From the NCBI RefSeq assembly GCF_001375595.1, contig NZ_CVJQ01000001.1, positions 2,631,001 to 2,695,000 of the forward strand: 64,000 nucleotides of DNA. The letters are read 5' to 3'. Below, one piece after another: positions 8,892 to 17,511 of the stretch (the stretch's first letter is position 1; each line of letters opens with the position of its first letter). The notes beneath the pieces were generated by a model. The model worked only from the letters and a program-made list of their open reading frames with translations. It was not told where the DNA came from and searched no databases. Source of the DNA: Phenylobacterium immobile (ATCC 35973). Its GTDB lineage: Bacteria > Pseudomonadota > Alphaproteobacteria > Caulobacterales > Caulobacteraceae. The position numbers and the translations under genes were made by a program.

Positions 8892-9401
8892 ATGACACCG
8901 ACCGCACGCCCACGATTTGCCGCCCTCACGACTCTCGCCCTGTTGTCCGTAATCACGACCGCGGTGCGCGCACAGTCCTCTGGGCTGGGCAACGCAGCTT
9001 CAGGCCCATCGAGGAGCGGGTTCAGCGATGTGGAGCACACGACTGAAAACATAATCACTCAACCCAACCGCGACGCCGGATTGATGAGCGTTGACATTCC
9101 CGCCCCTCTGATGCGGGCGAGCGCCGCTCCTTATGCCCTGCCAAACGAGCCAAGCTGCGAGGAAATCGAGACCGAGCTCGGCGAGTTGAACGCGCTTTTG
9201 GGGCCGGAGTCCGTCACACCCCCCGACTCTATGAGTATGCGGGTGGCCAAGGTCGCCGAAGCTGGCGGCAGAGCGGCCGTCAACTCGATAGTCCCTTTTA
9301 GAACCTTCGTGCGCGAAGTGTCCGGCGCCGCGCTCGCACAGCGGCCATCCGTCTGTTTGATCACGTACTGGTCTCAGGCCCAAAGCTCCGCGACCGCATG
9401 A
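8892..9401 (+). pseudogene. secreted hypothetical protein, 3' end replaced at a deletion junction
   Basis: From ATG 8892 (GGAG upstream) the product has a signal peptide (MTPTARPRFAALTTLALLS...ARA), then a soluble domain with EIETELGELNALLGPES and NSIVPFRTFVREVSGAA. The tail after about base 9335 looks out of frame: from there another frame encodes AAIRLFDHVLVSGPKLRDRM, the inner part of a different protein. The most economical reading is a deletion fusing this gene's 5' portion to the 3' portion of the next. What remains may still be translated to the stop at 9401 with a foreign tail of about 20 residues. Confidence 0.55.
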
Positions 9402-10135
9402 TCCGTGATACCGGCGTCGACCCAAACCGAATTAGCATCATTGGCTATCCGAAGTTCGACATGGCGCCCCGCGCTGCGGCCTCGCGCCCGGCGGGCGATG
9501 CCCGGCGCCCCGTAGTACTCTACAATCCCCACGTTTCGCCGCACCTGTCCTCCTGGTATCGGCATGGCCGCAAGGTGCTCGACTGGTTCGCTGGCCAAGA
9601 CGAATACGACCTGATTTTCGCGCCGCACGTCATGCTGTTCCAGCGGCCCTACGTGCTGACGATCGACCGCCTGCGGATCGACCGCGTTGGCGTAGTCGCC
9701 CCGAATCACTGGCAGGCGGCGAACATCCATATCGACCTCGGCGGCCCGCGCTCGACCGACATGACCTACACCACCCGGGCCGACATCTACCTCGGCGACG
9801 CCAGCAGCCAGGTGTATGAGTTCCTGCTGCGCCCCCGACCCTGCGTCTTCATCAACAGCCACCGAGTCGCCTGGCGCGACGACGTCAACTTTAGCCACTG
9901 GCGCCACGGCCCGGTCATCGATGATGTCGCCAACCTGGGCGACGCCCTGCTGGCTGCGCGTCGTGATCACGAAGCCGTCTACCGATCCATTCAGCAGGCG
10001 CTCTTTGACTACACCTTTGATCTTTCGGCCGAGCCTTCCGCCCGACGCGCGGCGGCCGTGATCGCCGAATTGGCTGGCCTGACATGGACAGTACGATTTG
10101 AACGCCCCCGCCAGCGTCGGCGGGCTGGCGTTTGA
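9341..10135 (+). pseudogene. CDP-glycerol glycerophosphotransferase-like / GT-B protein, N-terminally truncated
   Basis: The frame encodes LFDHVLVSGPKLRDRMIRDTGV, RISIIGYPKFD, VVLYNPHVSPHLSSWY, DLIFAPHVMLFQRP and YLGDASSQVYEFLLRPRPC. This resembles the C-terminal nucleotide-binding half of GT-B-fold transferases such as TagB/TagF-like CDP-glycerol transferases. The reading frame is closed at 9299, inside the preceding gene, so the N-terminal domain is missing. An ATG at 9398 could still give a 245-residue product, but without the acceptor domain it is probably inactive. The sugar or polyol donor is not deducible. Confidence 0.55.
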
Positions 10136-10682
10136 CCGATGACACACAAGGTGCGTAGCGCAGGCAGCAATGTCCCCCAAATCACGCGGGGCTGACGGGT
10201 GACAAGGCTTTCGCCACCACTCTGGACGAGAACGTTAGCTACTGGAGCGCTTGATGGTCTTGCCGCTTCACCGCTTTCCCGTCGCTGCAGCCGCCGTCGC
10301 AGCGGCCGGCGCCATTCTGGTGATGGGTTTGGATGCCTGCATCCTCCTGGCGGCGCTGTCGTCCTGGGGGCGGCGCTGTCGTCCTGGGGGCGGCGCTGCC
10401 GCCCTCGCCAACAGGATCGGCGGCGCCTGCCCGCACACTCGCCTTTCCACGTGCGCGCGGTTTCGCCTCCGTTTGACTTTCTTCCGGGTTGGGAGGCCAA
10501 TGGACTCATGACGCTGCGATCGACATTCCGGCGCTTCTGCCATTACGGCGGCAGCCTCCTCGCAGTCCAGTAGCCCCGGACTTTCCGCGCACCGCGCTGG
10601 TCCGGGGGCTCTCCCCTTCCATAAAATTATGCGTCGCCATTCCAAGGCGGCGCATTCCAATTCCACGGTTTGGAGTATCGCC
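10136..10682. other. intergenic stretch with a 20-bp tandem repeat
   Basis: Roughly 550 bases without a supported gene. A frame starting near 10254 encodes a signal-like Ala-rich start but degenerates into Arg/Gly-rich sequence and lacks a clear family. The notable element is a perfect 20-bp unit repeated twice (10351-10370 and 10371-10390) plus eight more bases of a third copy. Confidence 0.45.
10351..10398. repeat. 20-bp direct tandem repeat, 2.4 copies
   Basis: The unit CGGCGCTGTCGTCCTGGGGG occurs twice without mismatch and a third copy begins before diverging. Unit length 20 does not preserve frame, which argues against a coding role. It is probably a slippage product in non-coding DNA. 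Confidence 0.85.
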
Positions 10683-11105
10683 ATGGCCCATCAGGCTAAA
10701 TCAGAGTTTCGTCCTGCCATCGTCCTGCGGGAGACCGATGCCGAGCGGCTATCGAATCTCGCGAGCCAGATGGAGGCCAGCGCCTCTTTGGCCGCCAACC
10801 TGCTGCTTGACGAAATCGATCGCGCTGAGGTTCGGGCGGACCACTTGGTTGCGGACACCACGGTCGGTATGCATTCCGTCGTGGAGTTTATCGATGGCGC
10901 GCACGAACGGGCACGGACCGTCACGCTCGTCTATCCGAGCGAAGCTGATATCTCAGCTAATCGGATCTCCATTCTCACACCAGTGGGGGCGGGATTAATC
11001 GGCCTGTCGCCCGGCCAGAGCATTAACTGGCCCGATCGCGACGGCAACGAGCGGGCCCTGCGCATCCTCAAGGTCTCCCGGAGTGAGGCCGCCGGGGGAA
11101 CCTGA
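10683..11105 (+). CDS. rnk: Rnk-type regulator of nucleoside diphosphate kinase (GreA/GreB C-terminal family)
   Basis: Small RNA-polymerase secondary-channel-type regulator of 140 residues. An N-terminal helical part (RPAIVLRETDAERLSNLASQM) is followed by the GreA/GreB-like FKBP-fold domain with VVEFIDGAHERARTVTLVYPSEAD and the closing ISILTPVGAGLIGLSPGQSINW signature. ATG 10683 has GGAG at a suitable distance. The longer frame from 10629 adds 18 residues without support. It stands alone with no operon partner. Rnk proteins influence nucleoside triphosphate pools; the exact role here is not shown. Confidence 0.88.
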   Translation: MAHQAKSEFRPAIVLRETDAERLSNLASQMEASASLAANLLLDEIDRAEVRADHLVADTTVGMHSVVEFIDGAHERARTVTLVYPSEADISANRISILTPVGAGLIGLSPGQSINWPDRDGNERALRILKVSRSEAAGGT

Positions 11106-11412
11106 AGGCCGTCATGATCGCCAAGAGCGGCGTCTGGCACGGGCAATCCAGGCTTCCAGTGAAGAAGCCCGATGGGAGGCGTTCAACCTTCTGTCGAGGC
11201 GCGGACCAGAGGCGGCGCCGGCTCTGCTGCGAGGTCACTCAGGGAAGCTGGCCGTTTCGCCGACGAGTCGTGATCAACTACTGAGCTTAGCCTTGGATCA
11301 GACGGCGGCATCAATCCAACGGGGCGGGAAGACGCCGGAAGCGGCCCCGGCAAGACCAGGCGTCGGCCGCAGGCGTTGGTCAGAAATCGCGCGCGCTACA
11401 ACGGCGACACCG
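11106..11412. other. intergenic, possible coding remnant
   Basis: About 300 bases. A plus-strand frame reads LARAIQASSEEARWEAFNLLSRRGPEAAPALL..., which looks protein-like for about 50 residues, but it has no recognised family or clean start and runs on antisense to the DUF1971 gene. I treat it as unresolved. Confidence 0.3.
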
Positions 11413-11706
11413 CTAAGGCGATGGCGGCGCGCGCAGGAACTCGACGTAAAAACGCACCGGCCCCAGGGGCTGCACCTCGTGCAGTATGGTCGGTTCGACC
11501 AACCCCGGCGCGCCCTCTGGCGAGAGAATGGTTTCCAGCGGCGCGCGCCGAGGGTCGGTAATCCGGTAGGCCAGGCGACCCTTGAGCACATGGATCAGGC
11601 CCCAAGCGCCCGCCTTGGTGGTGTGCGAGCGCAGCAGGCCCGCGGGGACCGTCGTTTCCGTGAACTCGGCGGTTCGGGCGTAAGGCGTGACGTCAGCAGG
11701 GAGCAT
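11413..11706 (-). CDS. DUF1971 cupin-like protein (TehB-related fold)
   Basis: Small DUF1971-family protein of 97 residues with the family pattern LPADVTPYARTAEFTETTVPAGLLRSHTT, WGLIHVLKGRLAYRITDPRR and VEPTILHEVQPLGPVRFYVEFLR, a single-domain beta-barrel. ATG 11706 has GGAGG upstream; the in-frame ATG at 11718 lies inside that ribosome site and is less likely. The gene follows the truncated haemoglobin gene on the same strand at 109 bases. DUF1971 genes often accompany nitric-oxide or nitrite response genes, so a shared nitrosative-stress role is plausible but not shown here. Confidence 0.85.
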   Translation of the reverse strand: MLPADVTPYARTAEFTETTVPAGLLRSHTTKAGAWGLIHVLKGRLAYRITDPRRAPLETILSPEGAPGLVEPTILHEVQPLGPVRFYVEFLRAPPSP

Positions 11707-11815
11707 GTCCGCCTCCATTAGGATGACGACGCCGGCACGGGCCCGACAGCCGCAGATTTAGCGCCTCGAAAGTGACGATCACCGTCGCGAGCGTGACGAC
11801 TTCCAATCTCTCCGA

Positions 11816-12259
11816 TCAGGGAGGACTCGCGATGGCCGCCTGGAATCCGCCCTCTGGGAGCTGAAGGCCCATCTGAAGGCTGCGGCCGATCATCTGGGAC
11901 TTCTCAACGAAGATCGCCGTAGCCTCTGGCGGACAGGTTTCCTCAGCGGTTTTTTGAAAGAGCTCAAGCCAGCGGGCGAAGTGCGCCGGCCCAATACCCC
12001 CAACCCTCAGGTGCGCCTGCATCGGCGTGCCTTTGAACCGCCCGGTCATCAAGGTGACCGAGGACCAAAAGTCGCAAAGCTTGGCGAGGTGGGCCGGCCA
12101 GGCGTTTTCCATGATCGCCCGGTTGAAGATCGGTCCCAGCATTGGGTCGCGGCGAACCTTCTCGTAGAAGGCATGAACCAGAGTTTGGATCATCGCCTCG
12201 GTCACCGGAGAGGCGGCGGCATAGGCTTGGCGGCGGGTTGGAGCGGCGGGGCTAGTCAT
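11816..12259 (-). CDS. group III truncated haemoglobin
   Basis: Haem-binding 2-over-2 globin of 147 residues. The N-terminal helix (ITEAMIQTLVHAFYEKVRRDPMLGPIF-like) is followed by WPAHLAKLCDFWSSVTLMTGRFKGTPMQAHLRV, where the proximal His lies in the HLRVGGIGPAHF region. The C-terminal helices are normal. Group III proteins are linked to oxygen or nitric oxide handling at low oxygen. No FNR-type box is evident in the upstream region. It probably pairs with the downstream DUF1971 gene. Confidence 0.9.
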   Translation of the reverse strand: MTSPAAPTRRQAYAAASPVTEAMIQTLVHAFYEKVRRDPMLGPIFNRAIMENAWPAHLAKLCDFWSSVTLMTGRFKGTPMQAHLRVGGIGPAHFARWLELFQKTAEETCPPEATAIFVEKSQMIGRSLQMGLQLPEGGFQAAIASPP

Positions 12260-12697
12260 GTCGGACTCTGGTGTCGCCCTTTCATATAGGGCGCCGGCGT
12301 GCGGTCACCTAACGACATCCTGAAGCTGGCCGCCGGGTTGGGGCGCTAGGTGTCAGGAATACCGTTCAGCGCACATGATCACACATGCACACGATCACGT
12401 CTGAATTTGCGCTCAGGGGAGGCCCATTCGCTAGAGCGCTTCTCCGCCCGATTTTTCTCCCGCAAGCGGCCGGGACGGTGGCGGTCCTGAAGGCCGAGCT
12501 CCCTCAAAGCGGATGCGTAGGAGGCCAGGGACAGTGGAGCGGAGACAGTTAGCGTTAGACGGACAGCACCGTTCGATCTGCTTCAAAAGCATGTAGGCTG
12601 TGCAAACGCGAAAAATCACCAAGCGATGCACGATCGCAAGGTCGGAGGCCTCGCCTGGGTAGCCCGTCAATAACACCACGGGAGATTCTGGATTAAG
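12260..12697. other. intergenic with a possible response-regulator remnant
   Basis: On the minus strand bases about 12560-12690 read SPVVLLTGYPGEASDLAIV followed by YMLLKQIERC, resembling the beta4-alpha5 end of a receiver domain. There is no phosphoacceptor part and the remainder is disrupted. It lies just 3' of the hybrid kinase gene, so it may be a relic of a second receiver or response regulator. The rest shows no feature. Confidence 0.35.
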
Positions 12698-15145
12698 CTA
12701 ATCCCGGCCCTCGCGCGGTTCGAGCGCCTGTCTTATGGTCCGCTGGAGTGCGTTCAATCGGAAGGGCTTACGCAAAAAGCTGACGCTTTCACCCTCCAGC
12801 GCATGGATCGCGTCTGTATCGGCCAGCCCGCTCGTGAAGATGATCGGCAGCGACGCCCAGCGGCGGCGCACTTCGCGCGCCATCTCCGCGCCGTTCATGC
12901 CGGGCATGGCGTAGTCCAACAGCAAAACGTCGGGTGTTGCGATCTCCAGCGCCGAGAGGGCCGAAGGGCCGTCCTGCGCCTCGGAGGCGATATGTCCTAG
13001 GGCTTCAACCCCTTTGAGGAGCATGCTCCTGTGGTCTTGGTCGTCATCCACGATCAACACCTTGAGCGGCGCCATCGGCGCGTCATTGATGTCGGCGCGG
13101 TCACCGTCGGCTCGCGCCGGACTCAGGTGCGTGCAGGGAAGGAAAACGTGAACGGTCGTACCCGCACCGGGCGCGCTTTCTATTCGCACGGCGCCGCCGG
13201 ACTGGCGGGCGCTGCCGTAGATTTGCGCGAGGCCAAGGCCTGTTCCCTTGCCCACGGGCTTGGTGGTGAAAAAGGGCTCCATTGCGCGGCGCAGCGTCAC
13301 CTCGTCCATCCCCACGCCCGTGTCACGCACGCTAACGATCACATAGTCGCCATCGGCTAGCTCCCCGTCTCCAGCCACATGTCGCACCCTCGTGGAGATT
13401 GTCAGAGAACCGCCGCTCGGCATGGCGTCGCGCGCGTTGATGGCCAGGTTCAGGATCATCATCTCCACCTGCGTCGGGTCGGCAAGAACTGCGGCGGGCG
13501 TAGGATTGAGGTCGAGATCTAGGACAATCATCGGCCCAAGGGTGCGGGCCAGCATGTCGCGGATGTCATCAATGACATCGCAGACGAGAAGGGGCCGCAG
13601 CTCGATGCTCTGGGAGCGTGAAAAGGCGAGCAATTGGGACGTCAGCTTGGATCCGCGCTCGGCGGCCTGAAGACCGGCGCCGGCGAGGCGCCGGACACGC
13701 TCGGGATCTTCGGCGCGTCGTTCAATCAGGTCGAAAGAACCTACAACCGCCCCGAGCACATTGTTGAAATCATGCGCTAAACCCGACACCAGCTGCCCGA
13801 TGGCCTCCATCTTCTGGCTTTGCAGGAGCGCCTCCTGCGCCAGCCGCAGTTCGGCGGTGCGCACCTCGACACGCGCCTCTAGGGTCGCATTCAATTCGCG
13901 AAGCGCGGCTTCCACGGTCTCTCGCTCGATCACCAGGCGCGTGCGTTCGGCGAGTTCCTCCATGAAGCTGATGTCATCGGCGTGCCACTGGCGGGGCGAT
14001 CTGTCGTTCAGGTAGACGATGGTCTGAAGCCGGCCATTGCGCACAAAGGGCACGACCAGGATTGAGCGGGTGTCAACTTCTCGCGCGGTTTCGCGGGTGC
14101 GCGCCTCATCGCTTAGGTCGGCTGCAAGGAGATCCTCGACCGCGACAGTGTCGCCGGCCTTCAGCGCCGCGACGATCTTCACCCCAAACGCCGCCGCCGG
14201 GAAGCGGCCGAGCAAAGGGGGCGTCTGACCCTCAGTCCAGCAGACGTCATAAGTGAAGATGTCTTCTACCGGGTCGAGTTGGCCATAGCCTGTGCGGGTC
14301 ACCTTGAAATGCTCACCCATGAGGGCGGCGATTTCGTGCAGGGATTCGAGGGAACTGCCGTTTCGCAGGATATCAGCCACCCTCAGGCGCATTTCGATCC
14401 GGGCTTCGCGCCTGGCGAGGTCATGGAAAAGACGCTCGAGACGTGCGCTGGCGAGCGCCAGCAGCAGGATCAGCGCTGTGATGGCGCTAATGGCGATGGC
14501 CAGATAGGTCTGGCCGACCGTCGCCAACCCGCCCGGCGCATCGTTTGGCGCGACGTGTTCGAAAATTGCCGCCCGCATGCCAGCGTAGTGCATGCCGGAG
14601 ATCGCCCCGCCCATGAGGATCGCCGCGACAACCTTCTGGGCCATCTGTTGATCTCGCGACGCCAGCCAGACCGCCGTTGTGGCCGCACCGATCGCAATCA
14701 GAACGGAGGCTGCGACCCAGATCCGATCGTAGCTGACGGTTGCGCCCAACTGCATGGCGGACATACCGAGGTAGTGCATGGCCAGCACACCGCAGCCCAT
14801 CAGAAGGCCCGCCGCCACGGTCCGTGTCCGGAAGGGGCGCCGCCACCCCATGATCGTGAAGCCGCCGCCGGTGAAGATGATGGCGAGAACCAGCGACAGG
14901 AGCGTCAGCCAAAGGTTGTAGCCCATCCGAACGGATGGGAGGCTGAAGGCGAGCATGGCCACGAAGTGCATCGACCAAATGCCTCCGCCCAAGGCGACAG
15001 AGGCGGCGCACGTCCAGATCCAGCGAGTCCGCCCCGCGGAGACTCGGATCCGGCCGGCTATATCGAGCGCGGTAAACGACGCGAAGATCGCAATGAGGAT
15101 CGACAGCGCCACCAGAAAGGAATTGTAGGCGCCCGTTATGACCAT
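12698..15145 (-). CDS. MHYT-GAF hybrid histidine kinase with C-terminal receiver
   Basis: An 815-residue membrane sensor. The N-terminal seven-helix MHYT domain (about 8-240) has three repeats with MHFVAM, MHYLGM and MHYAGM, proposed to bind copper and sense O2, CO or NO. A GAF domain (about 255-420) precedes a coiled coil and the HisKA domain with LVSGLAHDFNNVLG (phospho-His). HATPase_c boxes follow (NLAINARDAM, DTGVGM, GKGTGLGLAQIYG), then a receiver with VLIVDDDQDH and phospho-Asp in PDVLLLDYAMPGM. Its partner is unknown. The nearby truncated globin fits a gas-sensing role by proximity only. Confidence 0.93.
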   Translation of the reverse strand: MVITGAYNSFLVALSILIAIFASFTALDIAGRIRVSAGRTRWIWTCAASVALGGGIWSMHFVAMLAFSLPSVRMGYNLWLTLLSLVLAIIFTGGGFTIMGWRRPFRTRTVAAGLLMGCGVLAMHYLGMSAMQLGATVSYDRIWVAASVLIAIGAATTAVWLASRDQQMAQKVVAAILMGGAISGMHYAGMRAAIFEHVAPNDAPGGLATVGQTYLAIAISAITALILLLALASARLERLFHDLARREARIEMRLRVADILRNGSSLESLHEIAALMGEHFKVTRTGYGQLDPVEDIFTYDVCWTEGQTPPLLGRFPAAAFGVKIVAALKAGDTVAVEDLLAADLSDEARTRETAREVDTRSILVVPFVRNGRLQTIVYLNDRSPRQWHADDISFMEELAERTRLVIERETVEAALRELNATLEARVEVRTAELRLAQEALLQSQKMEAIGQLVSGLAHDFNNVLGAVVGSFDLIERRAEDPERVRRLAGAGLQAAERGSKLTSQLLAFSRSQSIELRPLLVCDVIDDIRDMLARTLGPMIVLDLDLNPTPAAVLADPTQVEMMILNLAINARDAMPSGGSLTISTRVRHVAGDGELADGDYVIVSVRDTGVGMDEVTLRRAMEPFFTTKPVGKGTGLGLAQIYGSARQSGGAVRIESAPGAGTTVHVFLPCTHLSPARADGDRADINDAPMAPLKVLIVDDDQDHRSMLLKGVEALGHIASEAQDGPSALSALEIATPDVLLLDYAMPGMNGAEMAREVRRRWASLPIIFTSGLADTDAIHALEGESVSFLRKPFRLNALQRTIRQALEPREGRD

Positions 15146-15179
15146 GCGCTGCAGTTTTCACAGGCTCGCGCCGGCTTCA

Positions 15180-15430
15180 AGCCGTTTGATCCCGGGTTGC
15201 CGACCGCTTTGCGATCCTCCAGGCGTGCGACATCACGCTCGCTGACCGCGCCTGCGACGCGACCGGCCGCCTTGTTCCGGCGCTTCTGGACCAGCACATC
15301 CGGCACCTCGCCTCCGTCGTCGACGGCCCGCCACAGGTGCATTCGACGACGCCGCTCTTCACCACCATCTCATCCAGACACCAGCGGCACGTCGGAGCGG
15401 ATCGGCGCCGGCGGAAAGCAAGTGGCGCTT
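15180..15430 (-). pseudogene. IS6-family transposase core fragment
   Basis: On the minus strand one frame reads CRWCLDEMVVKSG and another continues MHLWRAVDDGGEVPDVLVQKRRNKAA. Together they match the WHLDEVFVKI...YLWRAVDxEGEVLDVLVQxxRNKAA core of IS6 transposases around the first catalytic Asp. A frameshift separates them, and both ends of the element are missing. Confidence 0.7.
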
Positions 15431-15676
15431 GAACGACGCATGGCCTTCCCCCGAGGGAGACTGCAGTCGGCCAGCCTGGAGATAGGTTAGCGTGAGACTG
15501 CCGGCGCCCTAGTGCAGTCCGGTCGGTCCTTGAGCCTTCAGCGGCTTCGGCGCGCATAGCTGGGCTCGCCGCTTCAATTACCCATCACGCCCACCTACAA
15601 ACAAATTTTATGATAATTCCCGCCGATTAAAACATGACACCTGCTTTAACATCCATCCCGCTATTATATTTTCGTC

Positions 15677-15700
15677 TATCGCCAAATATATTTGGCGATA
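15677..15700. promoter_or_regulatory. 24-bp perfect palindrome upstream of tpsB
   Basis: Two 12-base arms (TATCGCCAAATA and its exact complement) meet with no spacer, 92 bases before the TpsB start. A perfect palindrome of this length in AT-rich upstream DNA is a strong candidate operator for a dimeric regulator. It could also be a cruciform or relic end. Confidence 0.55.
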
Positions 15701-15731
15701 CGGAACATAAATATTTAGGATGCATTTAATA

Positions 15732-15784
15732 TAAACGTCATGAGGTTGAGCGTCTTCTTGACGTTTACAGGCTCCCGACGGGAG
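15732..15784 (+). promoter_or_regulatory. structured 5' leader of tpsB with hairpin over the ribosome site
   Basis: A 9-bp stem (TAAACGTCA at 15732-15740 with TGACGTTTA at 15759-15767) is followed by a short hairpin CTCCC-GAC-GGGAG at 15772-15784. Its right arm, GGGAG, is also the presumed ribosome-binding site seven bases before ATG 15792. The start may therefore be translationally masked. Prediction from base pairing only. Confidence 0.45.
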
Positions 15785-15791
15785 TTTCTCC

Positions 15792-17459
15792 ATGAACAAA
15801 TACTCTTTTTTGACCGCCGCCCTGTGGGCGGCGGCCGCCGGTGCGCAAGCGCAGCCCGCGCCGGCGAACGTTCGGGGACAACTGCAGCAGATTCCACCGG
15901 CGCCAACGCAGCCTAGGGCCATCCCGGACCTTCGCATCGAGCGCGGTCAGGCGCCGGCCGCGCAGGGTCCAGCCGGCGCGCGGTTCGCGGTGGGAGAGCT
16001 GCGCATCACCGGCGCGACCCTGTTCACCGAGAGCGAGTTGGTCGAAGCGGCGCAATTCCACCCAGGCGCCGATACCGACCTGGCAGGCCTTCGCGCCATG
16101 GCGGCGCGGATTACCGAATTCTATGCGCGCCGGGGATACTTTGTGGCCCAGGCCTATGTGCCAGCCCAGGATGTCGCCGGCGGCGCGGTGACGATCGCGG
16201 TCATCGAGGGGCGCTACGGCAAGGTCGCGCTGAGGAACGAGTCCCGGGTGTCCGACCGACTGGCGCGAAGCATCCTGGCAGGCCTGGACAGTGGCGATCC
16301 AGTCGCCACGGTCCCGCTGGAGCGACGGCTGCTGCTGCTGTCGGACCTGCCTGGCGTGAAGGTGCAGTCGACCCTGGCCCCCGGCGAGGCGGTGGGCGCG
16401 TCGGACCTGCTGGTCGATCTCCAACCCGGCCGGCGCATCAGCGGCAGCCTGGAAGCCGACAACGGCGGGAACCGCTACACCGGCGCCTACCGCGCGGGCG
16501 GTACGATCAATTTCAACGAGTTGATTGGTCAGGGCGACGTGGCGAGCCTGCGGGCTCTGAGCGCCGGGTCGGGCCTGACTTATCTACGGGGCGCCTACCA
16601 GGCCCAGGTGGGGAGCCTGACCGTGGGGGCGGCCTACACCCACCTCGACTATGAACTGGGCAAGGAATTCAAGCCTCTGGGGGCGCATGGCACGGCCCGG
16701 ATCGCTAGCCTCTACGGCAGCTATCCCGTGGTCCGGTCTCGCGACGCCAATCTCTACGCCCTCGCCGGCTTCGATGCGAAGGCCTTCAAGGACGAGGTCG
16801 ACACGACCGGGACGGCGACCAAGCGCACTGCGCGGGTCGCCAGTCTCGGTCTGGCCGGCGATCTCCACGATCGCCTGGGCGGCGGCGGGTGGAGCAGCTA
16901 TTCCCTCAGCTGGTCCCAGGGCGACCTTGACATCAAGACGCCGACGGCGCGGGCGATCGACGCCGTCACAGCCCGGACCAGCGGCGCCTATGGCAAGCTG
17001 TCATTTCAAGCCGCCCGCCTGCAACAGCTCACCGACACGCTATCGCTGAACGCCCAGGTGCGTGGGCAACTCGCGTCGAAGAACCTTGATTCCTCTGAGA
17101 AAATGGAGTTGGGCGGCCCCTTCGGGGTGCGCGCTTACCCGGAAGGGGAGGCCTACGGGGACGAGGGATACATCGCCACGGCGGAGGCGAGATTAAGCCT
17201 CGCCGCGATTTCCGAGGGTCTGCATCAACTTCAGGCCGTCGCATTCGCTGACTACGGCTCGATAACCCTCAACAAGACCCCCTGGATGGCGGGTCGTAAT
17301 CACCGAAACCTGTCAGCCGTCGGCGTGGGCCTTACCTGGTCTGACCGGCGCAACTTGGTGGCCAAGATTTCCTACGCTTTCAAGCTTGGCGACCAGCCGG
17401 CGCAGTCGGCGCCGGATCGCTCTGGCCGACTCTGGGTCCAGGTCTCGAAATTCTTCTGA
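15792..17459 (+). CDS. TpsB outer-membrane transporter (ShlB/FhaC/HecB family)
   Basis: Two-partner secretion transporter of 555 residues of the Omp85 superfamily. A signal peptide (about 1-20, ending AQAQPAPA) precedes a linker helix and POTRA domains (FAVGELRITGATLFTESELVEAAQF, GRYGKVALRNES), then a 16-strand barrel with the conserved motif FGVRAYPEGEAYGDEGYIATAEARL and a terminal WVQVSKFF strand. It exports the TpsA protein encoded 52 bases downstream. The length matches FhaC-type proteins. The structured AT-rich leader is its most unusual feature. Confidence 0.95.
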   Translation: MNKYSFLTAALWAAAAGAQAQPAPANVRGQLQQIPPAPTQPRAIPDLRIERGQAPAAQGPAGARFAVGELRITGATLFTESELVEAAQFHPGADTDLAGLRAMAARITEFYARRGYFVAQAYVPAQDVAGGAVTIAVIEGRYGKVALRNESRVSDRLARSILAGLDSGDPVATVPLERRLLLLSDLPGVKVQSTLAPGEAVGASDLLVDLQPGRRISGSLEADNGGNRYTGAYRAGGTINFNELIGQGDVASLRALSAGSGLTYLRGAYQAQVGSLTVGAAYTHLDYELGKEFKPLGAHGTARIASLYGSYPVVRSRDANLYALAGFDAKAFKDEVDTTGTATKRTARVASLGLAGDLHDRLGGGGWSSYSLSWSQGDLDIKTPTARAIDAVTARTSGAYGKLSFQAARLQQLTDTLSLNAQVRGQLASKNLDSSEKMELGGPFGVRAYPEGEAYGDEGYIATAEARLSLAAISEGLHQLQAVAFADYGSITLNKTPWMAGRNHRNLSAVGVGLTWSDRRNLVAKISYAFKLGDQPAQSAPDRSGRLWVQVSKFF

Positions 17460-17511
17460 TGGCGGCGTCAGCACGCACCGCAGGCTCGCCTTCAGTTACA
17501 GGAACACGACC

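Larger units (their letters stand above)
15146..15791. other. gene-free region: IS6 relic then AT-rich leader of the TPS pair
   Basis: The left half holds a degenerate IS6 transposase fragment (separate entry). From about 15590 to 15770 the DNA is far richer in A+T than anything else nearby and holds several inverted repeats ahead of the TpsB start. The composition contrast suggests a foreign or regulatory insert. Confidence 0.6.
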
